DNA of 47,459 nt, taken from Candidatus Parvarchaeota archaeon. GTDB taxonomy: Archaea; Nanobdellota; Nanobdellia; JAFCGN01. How positions within the stretch are numbered: the first letter of the stretch is position 1; each line of letters opens with the position of its first letter. The stretch covers positions 1 through 47,459 of the forward strand of contig JAFCEQ010000003.1 of the NCBI GenBank assembly GCA_017609105.1, read 5' to 3'. Position numbers and translations under genes: made by a program. Shown here piece after piece: positions 1 to 9,523 of the stretch. Under the pieces are notes generated by a model that was not told the origin of the DNA, did not search any database, and saw only the letters and a program-made list of their open reading frames with translations.

Positions 1-72
1 GAAGAACTTAAAGAAATTGACAGAATAAAAAAAGAAATAGAAGAAAGACTTAAAGATCTTGAGAAAAACTAA
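1..72 (+). CDS. C-terminal fragment of a coiled-coil protein (partial, runs off left edge)
   Basis: Open frame 1 from base 1 encodes EELKEIDRIKKEIEERLKDLEKN then TAA at 70-72. Confidence 0.5.
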   Translation, partial: EELKEIDRIKKEIEERLKDLEKN

Positions 73-97
73 TTAACTTCAATTGATTAAAAAAAAT

Positions 98-496
98 ATG
101 GTGAAAAAAATGCCAGGATATGATGGAACAGGTCCTAGGGGAAGAGGTCCTATGACAGGAAGAGGATTAGGTTATTGCGTAAAAGACGAAAATGGAAATG
201 CAAAACACCTTCCCTCTCCTCTTGAGAATTTAACAGAATTAAGAAAGGAATTCTCAAAGCTTGAGAATCTTATTAGAAATGAAAAAGCAAGTGAAAACCA
301 AAAAGAACTTTACAATGAAATAGAAAAGGTGTTAGAATACTTTAACAAAACAAATCCCGTCAAAGAGGATGTGCAAGAACCAAGAGTGTATGGCAGGGGT
401 TTTAGAAGAGGACATGGTTTTGGAAGACAAACAGAAACAAATCCAAGAGGTTTAAGAAGGCCAAGAGATGGTAGAGGAAACTACTATCGTAATTAA
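98..496 (+). CDS. DUF5320-like small Gly/Arg-rich protein
   Basis: MPGYDGTGPRGRGPMTGRGLGYC motif typical of DUF5320; start could be ATG 98 or ATG 110 rather than TTG 83. Confidence 0.75.
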   Translation: MVKKMPGYDGTGPRGRGPMTGRGLGYCVKDENGNAKHLPSPLENLTELRKEFSKLENLIRNEKASENQKELYNEIEKVLEYFNKTNPVKEDVQEPRVYGRGFRRGHGFGRQTETNPRGLRRPRDGRGNYYRN

Positions 497-560
497 ACCT
501 TTTTTTATTTTTTTGAAACAAATAATAAAATAATTAAATATTTTACAATTATTTTTCTTT

Positions 561-953
561 ATGAAAGGCGTTTATGTTCTTTTAATAAACTTGGATAAAA
601 ACATAAAAATTAGGATTGGCTCCCTCGGATTTTTAAATTTTAAAAAAGGTTTGTATGCTTATGTTGGAAGTGCTCAAAATAATCTTGAAAAAAGAGTGCA
701 TAGGCATTTAAAAAAAGAAAAAAACTTCTATTGGCACATTGATTATTTTTTGCAAAAAGCAAGTGTTATTAAAATTTTTTATAAAAAAGCAAGAAAGGAG
801 GAGGAATGCAAAACTGCAGAAAAACTAAAAAAATGTTATAAACACATTCCCAAGTTTGGGTGCAGTGATTGTAAGTGCAAAAGCCACTTATTTATTGTAA
901 ATAAAGAAATAGACAAAATCCTTAATAATTGGCATATTATTTCAGATTTTTAA
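561..953 (+). CDS. DUF123 / GIY-YIG-like nuclease domain protein
   Basis: GVYVLLINL...GLYAYVGSAQNNLEKRVHRHL...HIDYFL and C-terminal Cys cluster match the archaeal DUF123 pattern. Confidence 0.8.
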   Translation: MKGVYVLLINLDKNIKIRIGSLGFLNFKKGLYAYVGSAQNNLEKRVHRHLKKEKNFYWHIDYFLQKASVIKIFYKKARKEEECKTAEKLKKCYKHIPKFGCSDCKCKSHLFIVNKEIDKILNNWHIISDF

Positions 954-1697
954 AAAATTTTTAATATATTTTCCCCAAATGTTTCTTGCTTGTTCTCTTG
1001 AATAATCAATGCTCACACCCGCATCTGGATAAAAAATCTTTGTTCCTTTTTCTTCAAACAATTTTCTTAATCTTTTTGATTCAAAAAGCGGTTTTAATTT
1101 TAATTGGAATTCATAGTTCTCAAATATTGCATTATCTTTTTTATCTCTATTATTTAATCTTTCCATGATTTCCTCAATATTTTTTATTGTAGGTATGATT
1201 AAAAAAGTAGGCGGATTATTCAAAGCTTTTTTATTGCCAGGAAGGTTTTTAACATAATTAAAAGTTATTTTTTTCTCTTTATTCAATTTTGCTTGCAATG
1301 GTTGGTATGTTAAAGAACTTACCACACTCCTGCTTTGCAAGACGTGTATCCCTTCTTTTCTTGCAGGAAGAATTATTTTTTCATAAAGAATAGACCTATT
1401 TAATGCGTAAGCATGCGCGATTTCCTCAGCAAGGTATTTTCCTTTATTTTTTTTGGATATGAGTTCATCTCTTATAATACTTCCTGATGGTTCATAAAAA
1501 GTCGGCTCGCTTAAGTAAATCACATTATAATCAAGCAATTCCTCTAATCCCGGGTGTTCTCTGTGTTTCTTCCAATAAGGGTGGATGTCCAAAAGTTTAA
1601 GTCCTGCTTTTCTTATTTCTTCAATTATTGTTTCTGCAAAAACGCCTTTACCCACCCCATCTAAACCATCAATAATTGTTTGCGTTCCATAACTCAT
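942..1697 (-). CDS. Thymidylate kinase-like P-loop kinase
   Basis: N-terminal IIDGLDGVGKGVFAE P-loop, LSEPTFYEPSG and NRDKKDNAIFEN lid-like segment. Confidence 0.7.
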   Translation of the reverse strand: MSYGTQTIIDGLDGVGKGVFAETIIEEIRKAGLKLLDIHPYWKKHREHPGLEELLDYNVIYLSEPTFYEPSGSIIRDELISKKNKGKYLAEEIAHAYALNRSILYEKIILPARKEGIHVLQSRSVVSSLTYQPLQAKLNKEKKITFNYVKNLPGNKKALNNPPTFLIIPTIKNIEEIMERLNNRDKKDNAIFENYEFQLKLKPLFESKRLRKLFEEKGTKIFYPDAGVSIDYSREQARNIWGKYIKNFLKI

Positions 1698-1833
1698 AAA
1701 ATCTTTAAAGAACTATTCTGCTTAATAAAGAATTAGATTATTTAAAATAAATAATTTAAAACAAGTTTTTATTAATTAATCGTTCTCAACAAAATACAAA
1801 CATTTTTTTAATCTTGTTTTATTATTCTTATGC

Positions 1834-2322
1834 ATGAAGTATATATTAATTGAAAGTTTTATGAATTCAAAAAAAAATTTGAAGGAATTATTTAATGATA
1901 ATCTTCTTGATTTAAAAAATCTTGAAAACAAAATTACGAATTCTTGGAGCAAGGAAACAAGCGTTTATAAGGATTATAACTCAAAAATTAAGAAGGGGTT
2001 TCCAAAATCTTATGGGCAATCTGAAGCAACTTCTTTAGTTTTAAATGAAGCACTTAATGAAAGGGGTTATGCTTCAAGAATTGTATGGATGAAATTAAAT
2101 GAACTGCCTCATTTCTTTAATGAAGTTATAATAGATTCTAAAAAAACTCAAATAGATTTAACAAGGGACGTGCTTTACTTTTTTTTGCCAAACGCTTCTT
2201 TACCTCCTGGAATTGAAAAAAAAGAATGTTTTGAAAACACAAAAGAATATTTGTTGTCCTTGCCAAGAGTTAGAAAAAAATATTTCAGATTAAAAAAAGC
2301 AATTAATAGTGAGCATTTCTAA
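1834..2322 (+). CDS. YunG-like hypothetical protein
   Basis: GQSEATSLVLNEAL...LPHFFNEVIIDSKKTQIDLTRDVL resembles the YunG GQCxxT...HxxN...IDLTR pattern. Confidence 0.45.
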   Translation: MKYILIESFMNSKKNLKELFNDNLLDLKNLENKITNSWSKETSVYKDYNSKIKKGFPKSYGQSEATSLVLNEALNERGYASRIVWMKLNELPHFFNEVIIDSKKTQIDLTRDVLYFFLPNASLPPGIEKKECFENTKEYLLSLPRVRKKYFRLKKAINSEHF

Positions 2323-2417
2323 AACTTTTTTTTATTAATTCATTGAATGCTTTCTAAACATCTTAAATAAAAACTAAAAAAAATAATTACTAAAAAAAAA
2401 CTAATTTGCTCCTTGCA

Positions 2418-3170
2418 TTAATCATTTTCTACGCGTGGAGCTAAAATAAATTTTAAATCAAGCTTGTCAAGTGTTTTGAATTCTACTTGCAAAGGATAAT
2501 CTGTATTAAACTTTATTAAAACCTTGTCTGTTAGTTTGCTTGCTTTATTGAATTTATCTAAATATTCTATAGCATACTTTGCTTTAGCACTCACACTATG
2601 ATCAATGCTTATAAGTGCTGGAGAATCTGTTGTTAATTCTAATTTTGTTTCACTTACATCTCCTTTACCAATCATTTTAAAAACATTATCTTCAACATTA
2701 AAAACAACGCAATCACTTACCATGCTCGCATCTTTAATCCCATCCTTGAACGTGTTTGTTTCAATTTCTAATTTAACAGGGAATTCAAGGTCTGGAATCT
2801 TTTTTGGTGTTGAAACATCATTAAGTAATGGAACAACAAATTTTCTTGTGCTCGTGCTTTTCATTATTATTTCAAGAGCATTTTTATCCGGGTTTAACTC
2901 CAGGAACACTTGGTCTGTTACACCAGCTCTCTTAAGTATTTGAACTAAGTAATCAAGATTTAATGTAATCTGTTTTTCTCCTTCAATCTTGTAATCAACA
3001 AAAGCAGTGCTTAAAAGATTAAAAACAGCCATGCTCACGCTTGCTGGGTCCATAGCAACTAATTGCAAGCCATTACTATTTATTGTGAAAGTGCCTTCTG
3101 TCGCGAGAGAACTAATAGCATCTAAACTATCTCTTAATAAAGAAACATCTCCTAATATTGCTTTAAACAT
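2418..3170 (-). CDS. pcn: DNA polymerase sliding clamp (PCNA)
   Basis: 250 aa; LVAMDPASVSMAVFNLLSTAF, C-terminal PLQVEFKTLDKLDLKFILAPRVEND. Confidence 0.93.
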   Translation of the reverse strand: MFKAILGDVSLLRDSLDAISSLATEGTFTINSNGLQLVAMDPASVSMAVFNLLSTAFVDYKIEGEKQITLNLDYLVQILKRAGVTDQVFLELNPDKNALEIIMKSTSTRKFVVPLLNDVSTPKKIPDLEFPVKLEIETNTFKDGIKDASMVSDCVVFNVEDNVFKMIGKGDVSETKLELTTDSPALISIDHSVSAKAKYAIEYLDKFNKASKLTDKVLIKFNTDYPLQVEFKTLDKLDLKFILAPRVEND

Positions 3171-3333
3171 GAGAGTAAAAAGCTAACATCTTATTTTAAG
3201 CTTTTATATAATAAAAAAGAATAATTAAAATATAAAAAACAATAATTAAAAAAACACGAACAATAAGCATTTCTTGCTTCAAGTTTTTCCAAAAAAGCTG
3301 ATTCTTTTTTTATTTGTTCTTTTCTTTCTATGC

Positions 3334-3567
3334 TTATGCTCCTCTCATATCTCTTGGTTTCTTTAAAGTAACTAATCCAACCCATAATGCAAAAAAAGTT
3401 CCGAGAATAATGTTTGCAAAAACTGTTATGCTATCAGGAAGTGTAAATCCAATATCTACAAAATTATAAGAAGAATTCACAAAATAAAACCCGAATGCTC
3501 CTCCAACCAATCCTAACACAGGCACTAAAAATCTTAAAGTATCATCTAAATCTGCTTTTTTATTCAT
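3334..3567 (-). CDS. Small two-TM protein, paralogue of the upstream neighbour
   Basis: MNKKADLDDTLRFLVPVLGLVGGAFGFYF, two hydrophobic segments; N-terminus similar to 3578..3811. Confidence 0.65.
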   Translation of the reverse strand: MNKKADLDDTLRFLVPVLGLVGGAFGFYFVNSSYNFVDIGFTLPDSITVFANIILGTFFALWVGLVTLKKPRDMRGA

Positions 3568-3577
3568 TTTTTCACCT

Positions 3578-3811
3578 TTAACTAAAAGTGTCTAATTCAT
3601 TGTAATTTATTAAACAATGCAAAGCATTTATTATAAGTATGACTCCCCATATTAAAGTAATTGAAGGAATTTCAGGAACATCAATTGTTTTAATTCCTAA
3701 TACAAGAAGATTTGTTATAACCTCATATCCTCCAACAAGTATTAAAGACAAGCCAAACAATCTATAAAACATTGCCATTATATCATCAAAATCTGCTTTC
3801 TTGTTAAGCAT
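3578..3811 (-). CDS. Small two-TM protein, tandem paralogue
   Basis: MLNKKADFDDIMAMFYRLFGLSLILVGGYEVITNLLV. Confidence 0.65.
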   Translation of the reverse strand: MLNKKADFDDIMAMFYRLFGLSLILVGGYEVITNLLVLGIKTIDVPEIPSITLIWGVILIINALHCLINYNELDTFS

Positions 3812-3880
3812 GAATATACAATATCTTTCTAAAATTTTAAATCTTTTGTTTTTTTAGAAGCATTAAATCTTTATTAAAAA

Positions 3881-4201
3881 TTAATGAATTAAACTTAAGT
3901 ATTTTTCATATAAACTTTCATCTAAGTTCTCCATTTCACTTGCGTTTTCTACTTTTATTTCAAACCCGTTTTCAAAAGGCATAACCACTCCATAAAAAAG
4001 GTATTTCTTGTTCGGAAAAAGTTTTGAAACAACACTTTTTTTTGAAATTATTATTACAATTTCTTCATCACCATCTTTTATTGTGCCTATGCCTGATTCA
4101 GAATCCAAATCAATTAAGTTTGCAACAACACTAACATACTTATCTTCTTTAGTTATGTCTTTTAAACGCTTCTCAACATGAGGTAATAATTTATATTTCA
4201 T
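3881..4201 (-). CDS. Predicted OB-fold nucleic-acid-binding protein
   Basis: Beta-rich 106 aa: YVSVVANLIDLDSESGIGTIKDGDEEIVIIISKK...YLFYGVVMPFENGFEIKVE. Confidence 0.45.
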   Translation of the reverse strand: MKYKLLPHVEKRLKDITKEDKYVSVVANLIDLDSESGIGTIKDGDEEIVIIISKKSVVSKLFPNKKYLFYGVVMPFENGFEIKVENASEMENLDESLYEKYLSLIH

Positions 4202-4334
4202 TAATTATTAGTATGAATTAAACCCTTTTTAAGAATTATTAATTAGTTTAAATTAAACTCAAAAAGAATAAAAAGAGTTGCATAAGCAATTATTCTATGC
4301 AAAAGAACTTAACTAAGCGTTATTAATAAAAAAA

Positions 4335-4661
4335 TTAACCGTAATCCCTCCACCTATTACCGCATTTAGTGCATTTCAAGAATTTTGTTGGTGCTTCATC
4401 AGCAGCTCTTGTTTGAACAACCCAATAATAAGCTTTATTATTATTGCATTTTGAGCATTTTGTTGTTGTTATTGGAAGTTTTTCTTCTGCATCACTTACA
4501 ATGATTATCCTGTCCTTTTTTTCTCCTGAAACCTCAGTTATTTTTCCTTCTTCATGATAAAATCTTTTATCACATTTTTGACAATAAAGATAACGCTTCC
4601 CGCTCTTCCCTTTTTTAGGAACAAGAATGCTTGAACATTTAGGACAAAACATGTTAATCAA
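4335..4661 (-). CDS. tfs: Transcription factor S (TFIIS-like)
   Basis: MFCPKCSSILVPKK N-ribbon and KCSKCNNNKAYYWVVQTRAADEAPTKFLKCTKCGNRWRDYG C-ribbon. Confidence 0.92.
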   Translation of the reverse strand: MINMFCPKCSSILVPKKGKSGKRYLYCQKCDKRFYHEEGKITEVSGEKKDRIIIVSDAEEKLPITTTKCSKCNNNKAYYWVVQTRAADEAPTKFLKCTKCGNRWRDYG

Positions 4662-4718
4662 CCATTTTTTTTAAAAAAATGCCTTTTAAATATTTTTCCA
4701 ATTATTAAATTAAAAAAA

Positions 4719-5294
4719 TTATAATCCGAAAACATTTTTTAATAACATTCTTGGAATGCCAATTAAAGGTATTTTTGCCACTGCTTTTCCAACAAGTTTA
4801 TCATAAGAAACATTCTGCTCAACTGAAAGCAAGCCAGGATTATTATCGCCGTGTGTTGTAAAAGTATTATTATCTAATTTAATAATTCTATGAATTATTG
4901 GTTCATCAAGGCCTGCGTTGAAAACAACAACATCCCCTACTTTTAATTCTGAAATATTTTTAATTGGTTTTATAATAACAGCATCACCAATATTAAGCCC
5001 TTTTTGAAAAGGCCAGGAATTAATTTCTTCAAGCGTGAAACCATTTTCTAAATACCATTGAGTGAAATCCCCTTTGTGAAGCATTGAACCGCTGAGAACG
5101 CTTGTTATATCTTTCAAACCAAAAACCCATAAAAAACCTGGAAAAAGAACGAACTTATAAATGAGATAAGTAAAAACTATGAAAAAAATATAACTCTGCA
5201 AAGTATTGTCTTCCCAATAAAATTTCCAAAATTTGCGGAAAAACTTTTTAAAAACTTCTTTAAACCTTATGATTAATTCAATACTTCTTGCCAT
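4719..5294 (-). CDS. Signal peptidase I (archaeal type)
   Basis: SVLSGSM catalytic Ser, HRIIKLDNNTFTTHGDNN motif, N-terminal TM. Confidence 0.9.
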   Translation of the reverse strand: MARSIELIIRFKEVFKKFFRKFWKFYWEDNTLQSYIFFIVFTYLIYKFVLFPGFLWVFGLKDITSVLSGSMLHKGDFTQWYLENGFTLEEINSWPFQKGLNIGDAVIIKPIKNISELKVGDVVVFNAGLDEPIIHRIIKLDNNTFTTHGDNNPGLLSVEQNVSYDKLVGKAVAKIPLIGIPRMLLKNVFGL

Positions 5295-5352
5295 TTTTTA
5301 AGTAAAAATTAATTTGAATTAATAAAGTTGTTCATAAAAAATTCTTAATTTT

Positions 5353-5610
5353 TTACTCAAGTTTTATTGAACTAAACTCTTTAATTAAGGATTCTATGGT
5401 TTTTTTTAAAACAGTAACTGGTTTTCCTTTGTTTGTTTTTATTGTTAAAGTATAATTTTCAATTAAAGGATGCTCTTTTTCATATCCCGCGAATTCAACA
5501 CTCTTATCTTCAAGAAGTTTTGAAACAAGAAGATTAAGGATTGTCTCCTTTTTTCCTTTAATTAAGATAACTAATTCATTAGTTTCAGATGAAATAACTT
5601 CTAATTCCAT
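5353..5610 (-). CDS. rpoL: RNA polymerase subunit L (Rpo11)
   Basis: 85 aa, NLLVSKLLEDKSVEFAGYEKEHPLIENYTLTIKT. Confidence 0.85.
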   Translation of the reverse strand: MELEVISSETNELVILIKGKKETILNLLVSKLLEDKSVEFAGYEKEHPLIENYTLTIKTNKGKPVTVLKKTIESLIKEFSSIKLE

Positions 5611-5723
5611 AAAGAAGAATTACAAAAAAATTAATTTAAAAAGTTTGTGATTTAATTATTAATTTATTAATTAATAATTTTAATTACAAAAACTTAAAAA
5701 CTTGTTTTTTGATTATTATTTTT

Positions 5724-6596
5724 ATGTTGAAATCAATTTACGGAGAATTTGAGAAAAGTTTGAGAAAAAAATATTCTCAAAAAGAAGCTTTTGAAGAACT
5801 TAAAGAATATTCTACTTCAGAAAACATTGTTAGCAAATTAATAAAAAACAAAATAGTAAAAGATGAGAAAACATACTTAAAAGACCTTCATTCTTTTTTA
5901 ATTAAATACACTAAACACCAATTAAAAAATGAGTATTCTTCTGATAAAATTATCGCGCATTTAATTCAGGGTTTAGAAGATAGTGAAAAAATCGCTAATT
6001 TAATGTATGAAAGAGTAAGCGAACTCTTCAGCACTTATGATCCTGAAAAAGAAAAAGAATTAGAAAATATGAAAAAATTATCAGAGTACATAGTTAAAAA
6101 TGTTAAGCCAGGGAAGAACAAAAATGAGATGGGATGGGATTTAAACAAAGAAGAAATAATTATACTAAGAAAATTTGCTTCTGAATTACTTAATTATTTA
6201 AAATTTAAAGAAGAACTTGAGAAGTATATTGAAAGTTTAATGAAAAAATTTGCTCCGAATTTAACAATTGTTGCTGGCCCAATATTAGGAGCGAGATTAA
6301 TAAGCAATGCAGGAAGTCTTGAGAAATTAAGCAAGTTTCCGAGCAGCACGATTCAAGTTTTGGGTGCGGAAAAAGCGCTTTTCAGGCATTTGAAGAGCGG
6401 AGCAAAACCACCTAAACATGGTTTAGTTCTGCAACATCCTTTAGTTCTTTCAGCTGGTAAGAAAAAAGGAAAGGTTGCGAGAATGCTTGCAAGCAAGATA
6501 ATGATTGCTTGCAGAACAGATTATTTTAGTAAAGGGAAAAAAAAGATTGGAGAAAAATTATTGAATGAATTAAAAAATAAAATAAAAAACATTTAA
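5724..6596 (+). CDS. Nop5 / NOP56-58 family C/D RNP protein
   Basis: APNLTIVAGPILGARLISNAGSLEKLSKFPSSTIQVLGAEKALFRHLKSGAKPPKHGLVLQHP; start taken at ATG 5724. Confidence 0.95.
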   Translation: MLKSIYGEFEKSLRKKYSQKEAFEELKEYSTSENIVSKLIKNKIVKDEKTYLKDLHSFLIKYTKHQLKNEYSSDKIIAHLIQGLEDSEKIANLMYERVSELFSTYDPEKEKELENMKKLSEYIVKNVKPGKNKNEMGWDLNKEEIIILRKFASELLNYLKFKEELEKYIESLMKKFAPNLTIVAGPILGARLISNAGSLEKLSKFPSSTIQVLGAEKALFRHLKSGAKPPKHGLVLQHPLVLSAGKKKGKVARMLASKIMIACRTDYFSKGKKKIGEKLLNELKNKIKNI

Positions 6597-6610
6597 AAGG
6601 GATTAATGAA

Positions 6611-7282
6611 ATGAAAAAAAAATCAAAAAAGAATAAAGTAAGAATAAAAGAAGTTGAGTTCATTAAAGGCAGGATATACACTCATAATCTTGTTAAAGGG
6701 AATAGGGTTTATGGAGAAAAATTATTGAATAACGGGAAATTAAGAGAGTGGATTCCAAGAAGAAGTAAAATTGCTGCTGCAATAATGAAGGGAATTCAAA
6801 ATTTAGGAATAAAGAAAGGAAGCAAGGTTTTATATCTTGGTGCGGCAAGCGGGACTACTGCAAGTCATGTAAGCGATATTGTCGGAAAGGAAGGCGCTGT
6901 TTTCTGCATTGACATTGCTTACAGAGTTATCAGGGATTTAGTGCTTGTTTGCGAGAAAAGAAATAACATGTATCCTTTATTAGCAGATGCGAGCAATCCT
7001 GAAAAATATAGGGTTTTCTTCCCGAACGTGGATGTTGTTTATGAAGATGTTGCTTCAAAGAATCAAGCAGAGATTTTAATTAAAAATTGCGACTTGTTTT
7101 TAAAACCAGGTGGTTGGGCGGTTATTGCAGTTAAAGCAAGAAGCATTGATGTAACAAAGAAACCACAACAAATTTTTAATGAAATAGAAAAAAAGTTCAG
7201 AAAACATTTTACAATTATTGAAAAAACAAAATTAGAGCCTTATGAGAAAGACCACATGTTCTATGTGATGAAAAAAAAGTAA
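6611..7282 (+). CDS. flpA: Fibrillarin-like rRNA/tRNA 2'-O-methyltransferase
   Basis: VLYLGAASGTTASHVSDIVGKEGAVFCIDIAYRVIRDL...KPGGWAVIAVKARSIDVTKKP. Confidence 0.95.
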   Translation: MKKKSKKNKVRIKEVEFIKGRIYTHNLVKGNRVYGEKLLNNGKLREWIPRRSKIAAAIMKGIQNLGIKKGSKVLYLGAASGTTASHVSDIVGKEGAVFCIDIAYRVIRDLVLVCEKRNNMYPLLADASNPEKYRVFFPNVDVVYEDVASKNQAEILIKNCDLFLKPGGWAVIAVKARSIDVTKKPQQIFNEIEKKFRKHFTIIEKTKLEPYEKDHMFYVMKKK

Positions 7283-7330
7283 GAATAAATTAAAAAATTG
7301 ATTAATCAATAATTAATAAGCACTCCTTGC

Positions 7331-9235
7331 TTACTCATTAATTCTTTTCTCAATCTTTTCTTTCATTTCTTTGATTAATTCATTTAATTTAACGCCGAAC
7401 TTGACTTTACCATCTCTTGTCCTCACTGCAAGAGTTTTATTCTTAACTTCTTTATCACCAATAACTATCATTAAAGGCACTTTCATTAACTGAGCTTTTC
7501 TTATGCGATACTCCACTGTTTCTTGAGAATCATCTAAAACGCAGTGCATTCCTTTTTTTCTTAATTCTTCAAAAATTTTTTTCGCATAATCCTTATGCCT
7601 GTCAGAAATAGGAATTATTCTTGTTTTCTCAGGCGCAAGCCATAAAGGAAAAGCACCTGCATAATTCTCAACAAGAATTGCCATAAACCTTTCAATAGCG
7701 CCTAAAACAACTCTGTGAATCATTACAGGCCTGTGCTTCTTATTATCATCGCCAATATAAGTTAAATCAAAGTTCTCAGGCAAAGCAAAATCCAATTGTA
7801 TTGTTCCGCACTGCCATGTTCTGCCAATAGCGTCCTTAAGATGAAAATCAATTTTAGGCCCGTAAAACGCGCCGTCCCCTTCATTTATTGTGTACTCCAT
7901 TCCAAGCTCGTTTAAAGCTTTAATTAAAGAAGTAGTTGCAATCTCCCATTGCTCATCAGTGCCAATGCTTTTCTCAGGTCTTGTGCTAATCTCAACATGA
8001 TCAAGAGGAACACCAAAAGTCTTATACATTCTAATAATTAAGTTAACAGTTTCTTTAATAACAGGCACGATTTGTTCCTCAGTCATAAAAATGTGCGCAT
8101 CGTCTTGCGTGAACCTTCGTACTCTAAAAAGCCCGCTTAAAACACCGCTTAATTCATGCCTGTGCACAACACCTATTTCAGCAACTTTTAAAGGAAACTC
8201 TTTATAAGAATGACTGTCCTCTTTATACACGAGCATTCCTCCAGGACAATTCATTGGTTTAACAGCATACTCTTTATCATCTATTTCCAAATAATACATG
8301 TTTTCTTTATAATGCTTGGAATGACCGCTGCGCACCCATAAATCAGCGCTTAATATTTGAGGAGTCATAATTATTCTGTAATTTAATTTATCATGCTCTT
8401 CCTGCCAATACTTCATTATATTATTCATTAAGAGCACACCATTATTCCTGAAAAAAGGCATGCCCGGTGCTTCAGGGTGAAAAGAGTAAAGCTTCAATTG
8501 CTTGCCTAACTTAATATGATTTCTTTTCTCTACTTCTTCAAGAAATTTCAAGTATTCATCAAGCATTTTCTTTTTTGGAAAACTAATGCCATAAATTCTC
8601 ATTAAAACTTTTCCATCACTCCTGCCTTTCCAATAAGCGCTTGAAGTTGAAAGCAGTTTAACTGCTTTCACATACCCTGTGTGCGGAACATGCGGGCCCC
8701 TGCACAAGTCCACAAATTTATTGTTATAATATAAGCTTGGCTTTACTTTTAATTCTTTAATTAATTCAAGTTTGAATTCATTATTCTTAAATAATTCTTG
8801 CGCTTTTTTCTTTGAAACCTCTTTTCTTTCAAAAGGTATTTTTTGTTTGATTATTTCTTTCATTTCTCCTTCAATCTTTTTTAAATCCTCTTTAGTGAAA
8901 GGCTTGTTAACAAGAAAATCATAATAAAAACCGTTTTCTATAGCAGGTCCTATCGCCATTTTAGCTTTAGGAAATAATTTAGTTACAGCCATTGCTAAGA
9001 TGTGAGCGCTTGAATGCCAAAAAACTTTTTTTCCTTCTTCATCTTTAAAAGTAAGAAACTTTAATTCACTATCAGAAGTTATAATTGTATTCAAATCTTT
9101 TAATTGATTATTTATGACACAAGCTAAAGCTTCTTTTGCAAATCTTGGATTAATTTTTTTTGCTATTTCATAACAACTCATGCCTGAATCAAATTTTCTT
9201 TCAGAATCATCAGGCAGTTTTATTTTAATTTTCAT
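7331..9235 (-). CDS. thrS: Threonyl-tRNA synthetase, bacterial-type with TGS and N2 editing domains
   Basis: N-terminal TGS, HSSAHILAMAVTKLFPKAKMAIGPAIENGFYYDF, MNCPGGMLVYK, RVVLGAIERFMAILVENYAGAFPLWLAP. Confidence 0.95.
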   Translation of the reverse strand: MKIKIKLPDDSERKFDSGMSCYEIAKKINPRFAKEALACVINNQLKDLNTIITSDSELKFLTFKDEEGKKVFWHSSAHILAMAVTKLFPKAKMAIGPAIENGFYYDFLVNKPFTKEDLKKIEGEMKEIIKQKIPFERKEVSKKKAQELFKNNEFKLELIKELKVKPSLYYNNKFVDLCRGPHVPHTGYVKAVKLLSTSSAYWKGRSDGKVLMRIYGISFPKKKMLDEYLKFLEEVEKRNHIKLGKQLKLYSFHPEAPGMPFFRNNGVLLMNNIMKYWQEEHDKLNYRIIMTPQILSADLWVRSGHSKHYKENMYYLEIDDKEYAVKPMNCPGGMLVYKEDSHSYKEFPLKVAEIGVVHRHELSGVLSGLFRVRRFTQDDAHIFMTEEQIVPVIKETVNLIIRMYKTFGVPLDHVEISTRPEKSIGTDEQWEIATTSLIKALNELGMEYTINEGDGAFYGPKIDFHLKDAIGRTWQCGTIQLDFALPENFDLTYIGDDNKKHRPVMIHRVVLGAIERFMAILVENYAGAFPLWLAPEKTRIIPISDRHKDYAKKIFEELRKKGMHCVLDDSQETVEYRIRKAQLMKVPLMIVIGDKEVKNKTLAVRTRDGKVKFGVKLNELIKEMKEKIEKRINE

Positions 9236-9523
9236 AAAAACGCACCTCCAATAAAAAGAATTATTTTGCTTAAAAACATTTTCTGATTATTTTTTAAAAA
9301 CAAGAAAAAATCATTAACACTAATTTTATTGCTAATTGGTCGGATAATTCCTTAAATTCATAAAAGAATATTAATTCAAAAACTCTTATAAATTTTTTGA
9401 TAAAAAAAATAAAGATTTTAGAATCACATAATAGTAATCTTTTTAATGAAGTATTAATTGTTTTAAATACAAATATTGACGTAATTTTTTAAAAAAATTG
9501 GGAAATTGTGAGGTGTTTTAAAA

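Noticed and set aside
3191-3385. 64-aa minus-strand ORF downstream of PCNA
   Set aside because: Overlaps the better supported 3334..3567 gene in another frame and has low-complexity composition.
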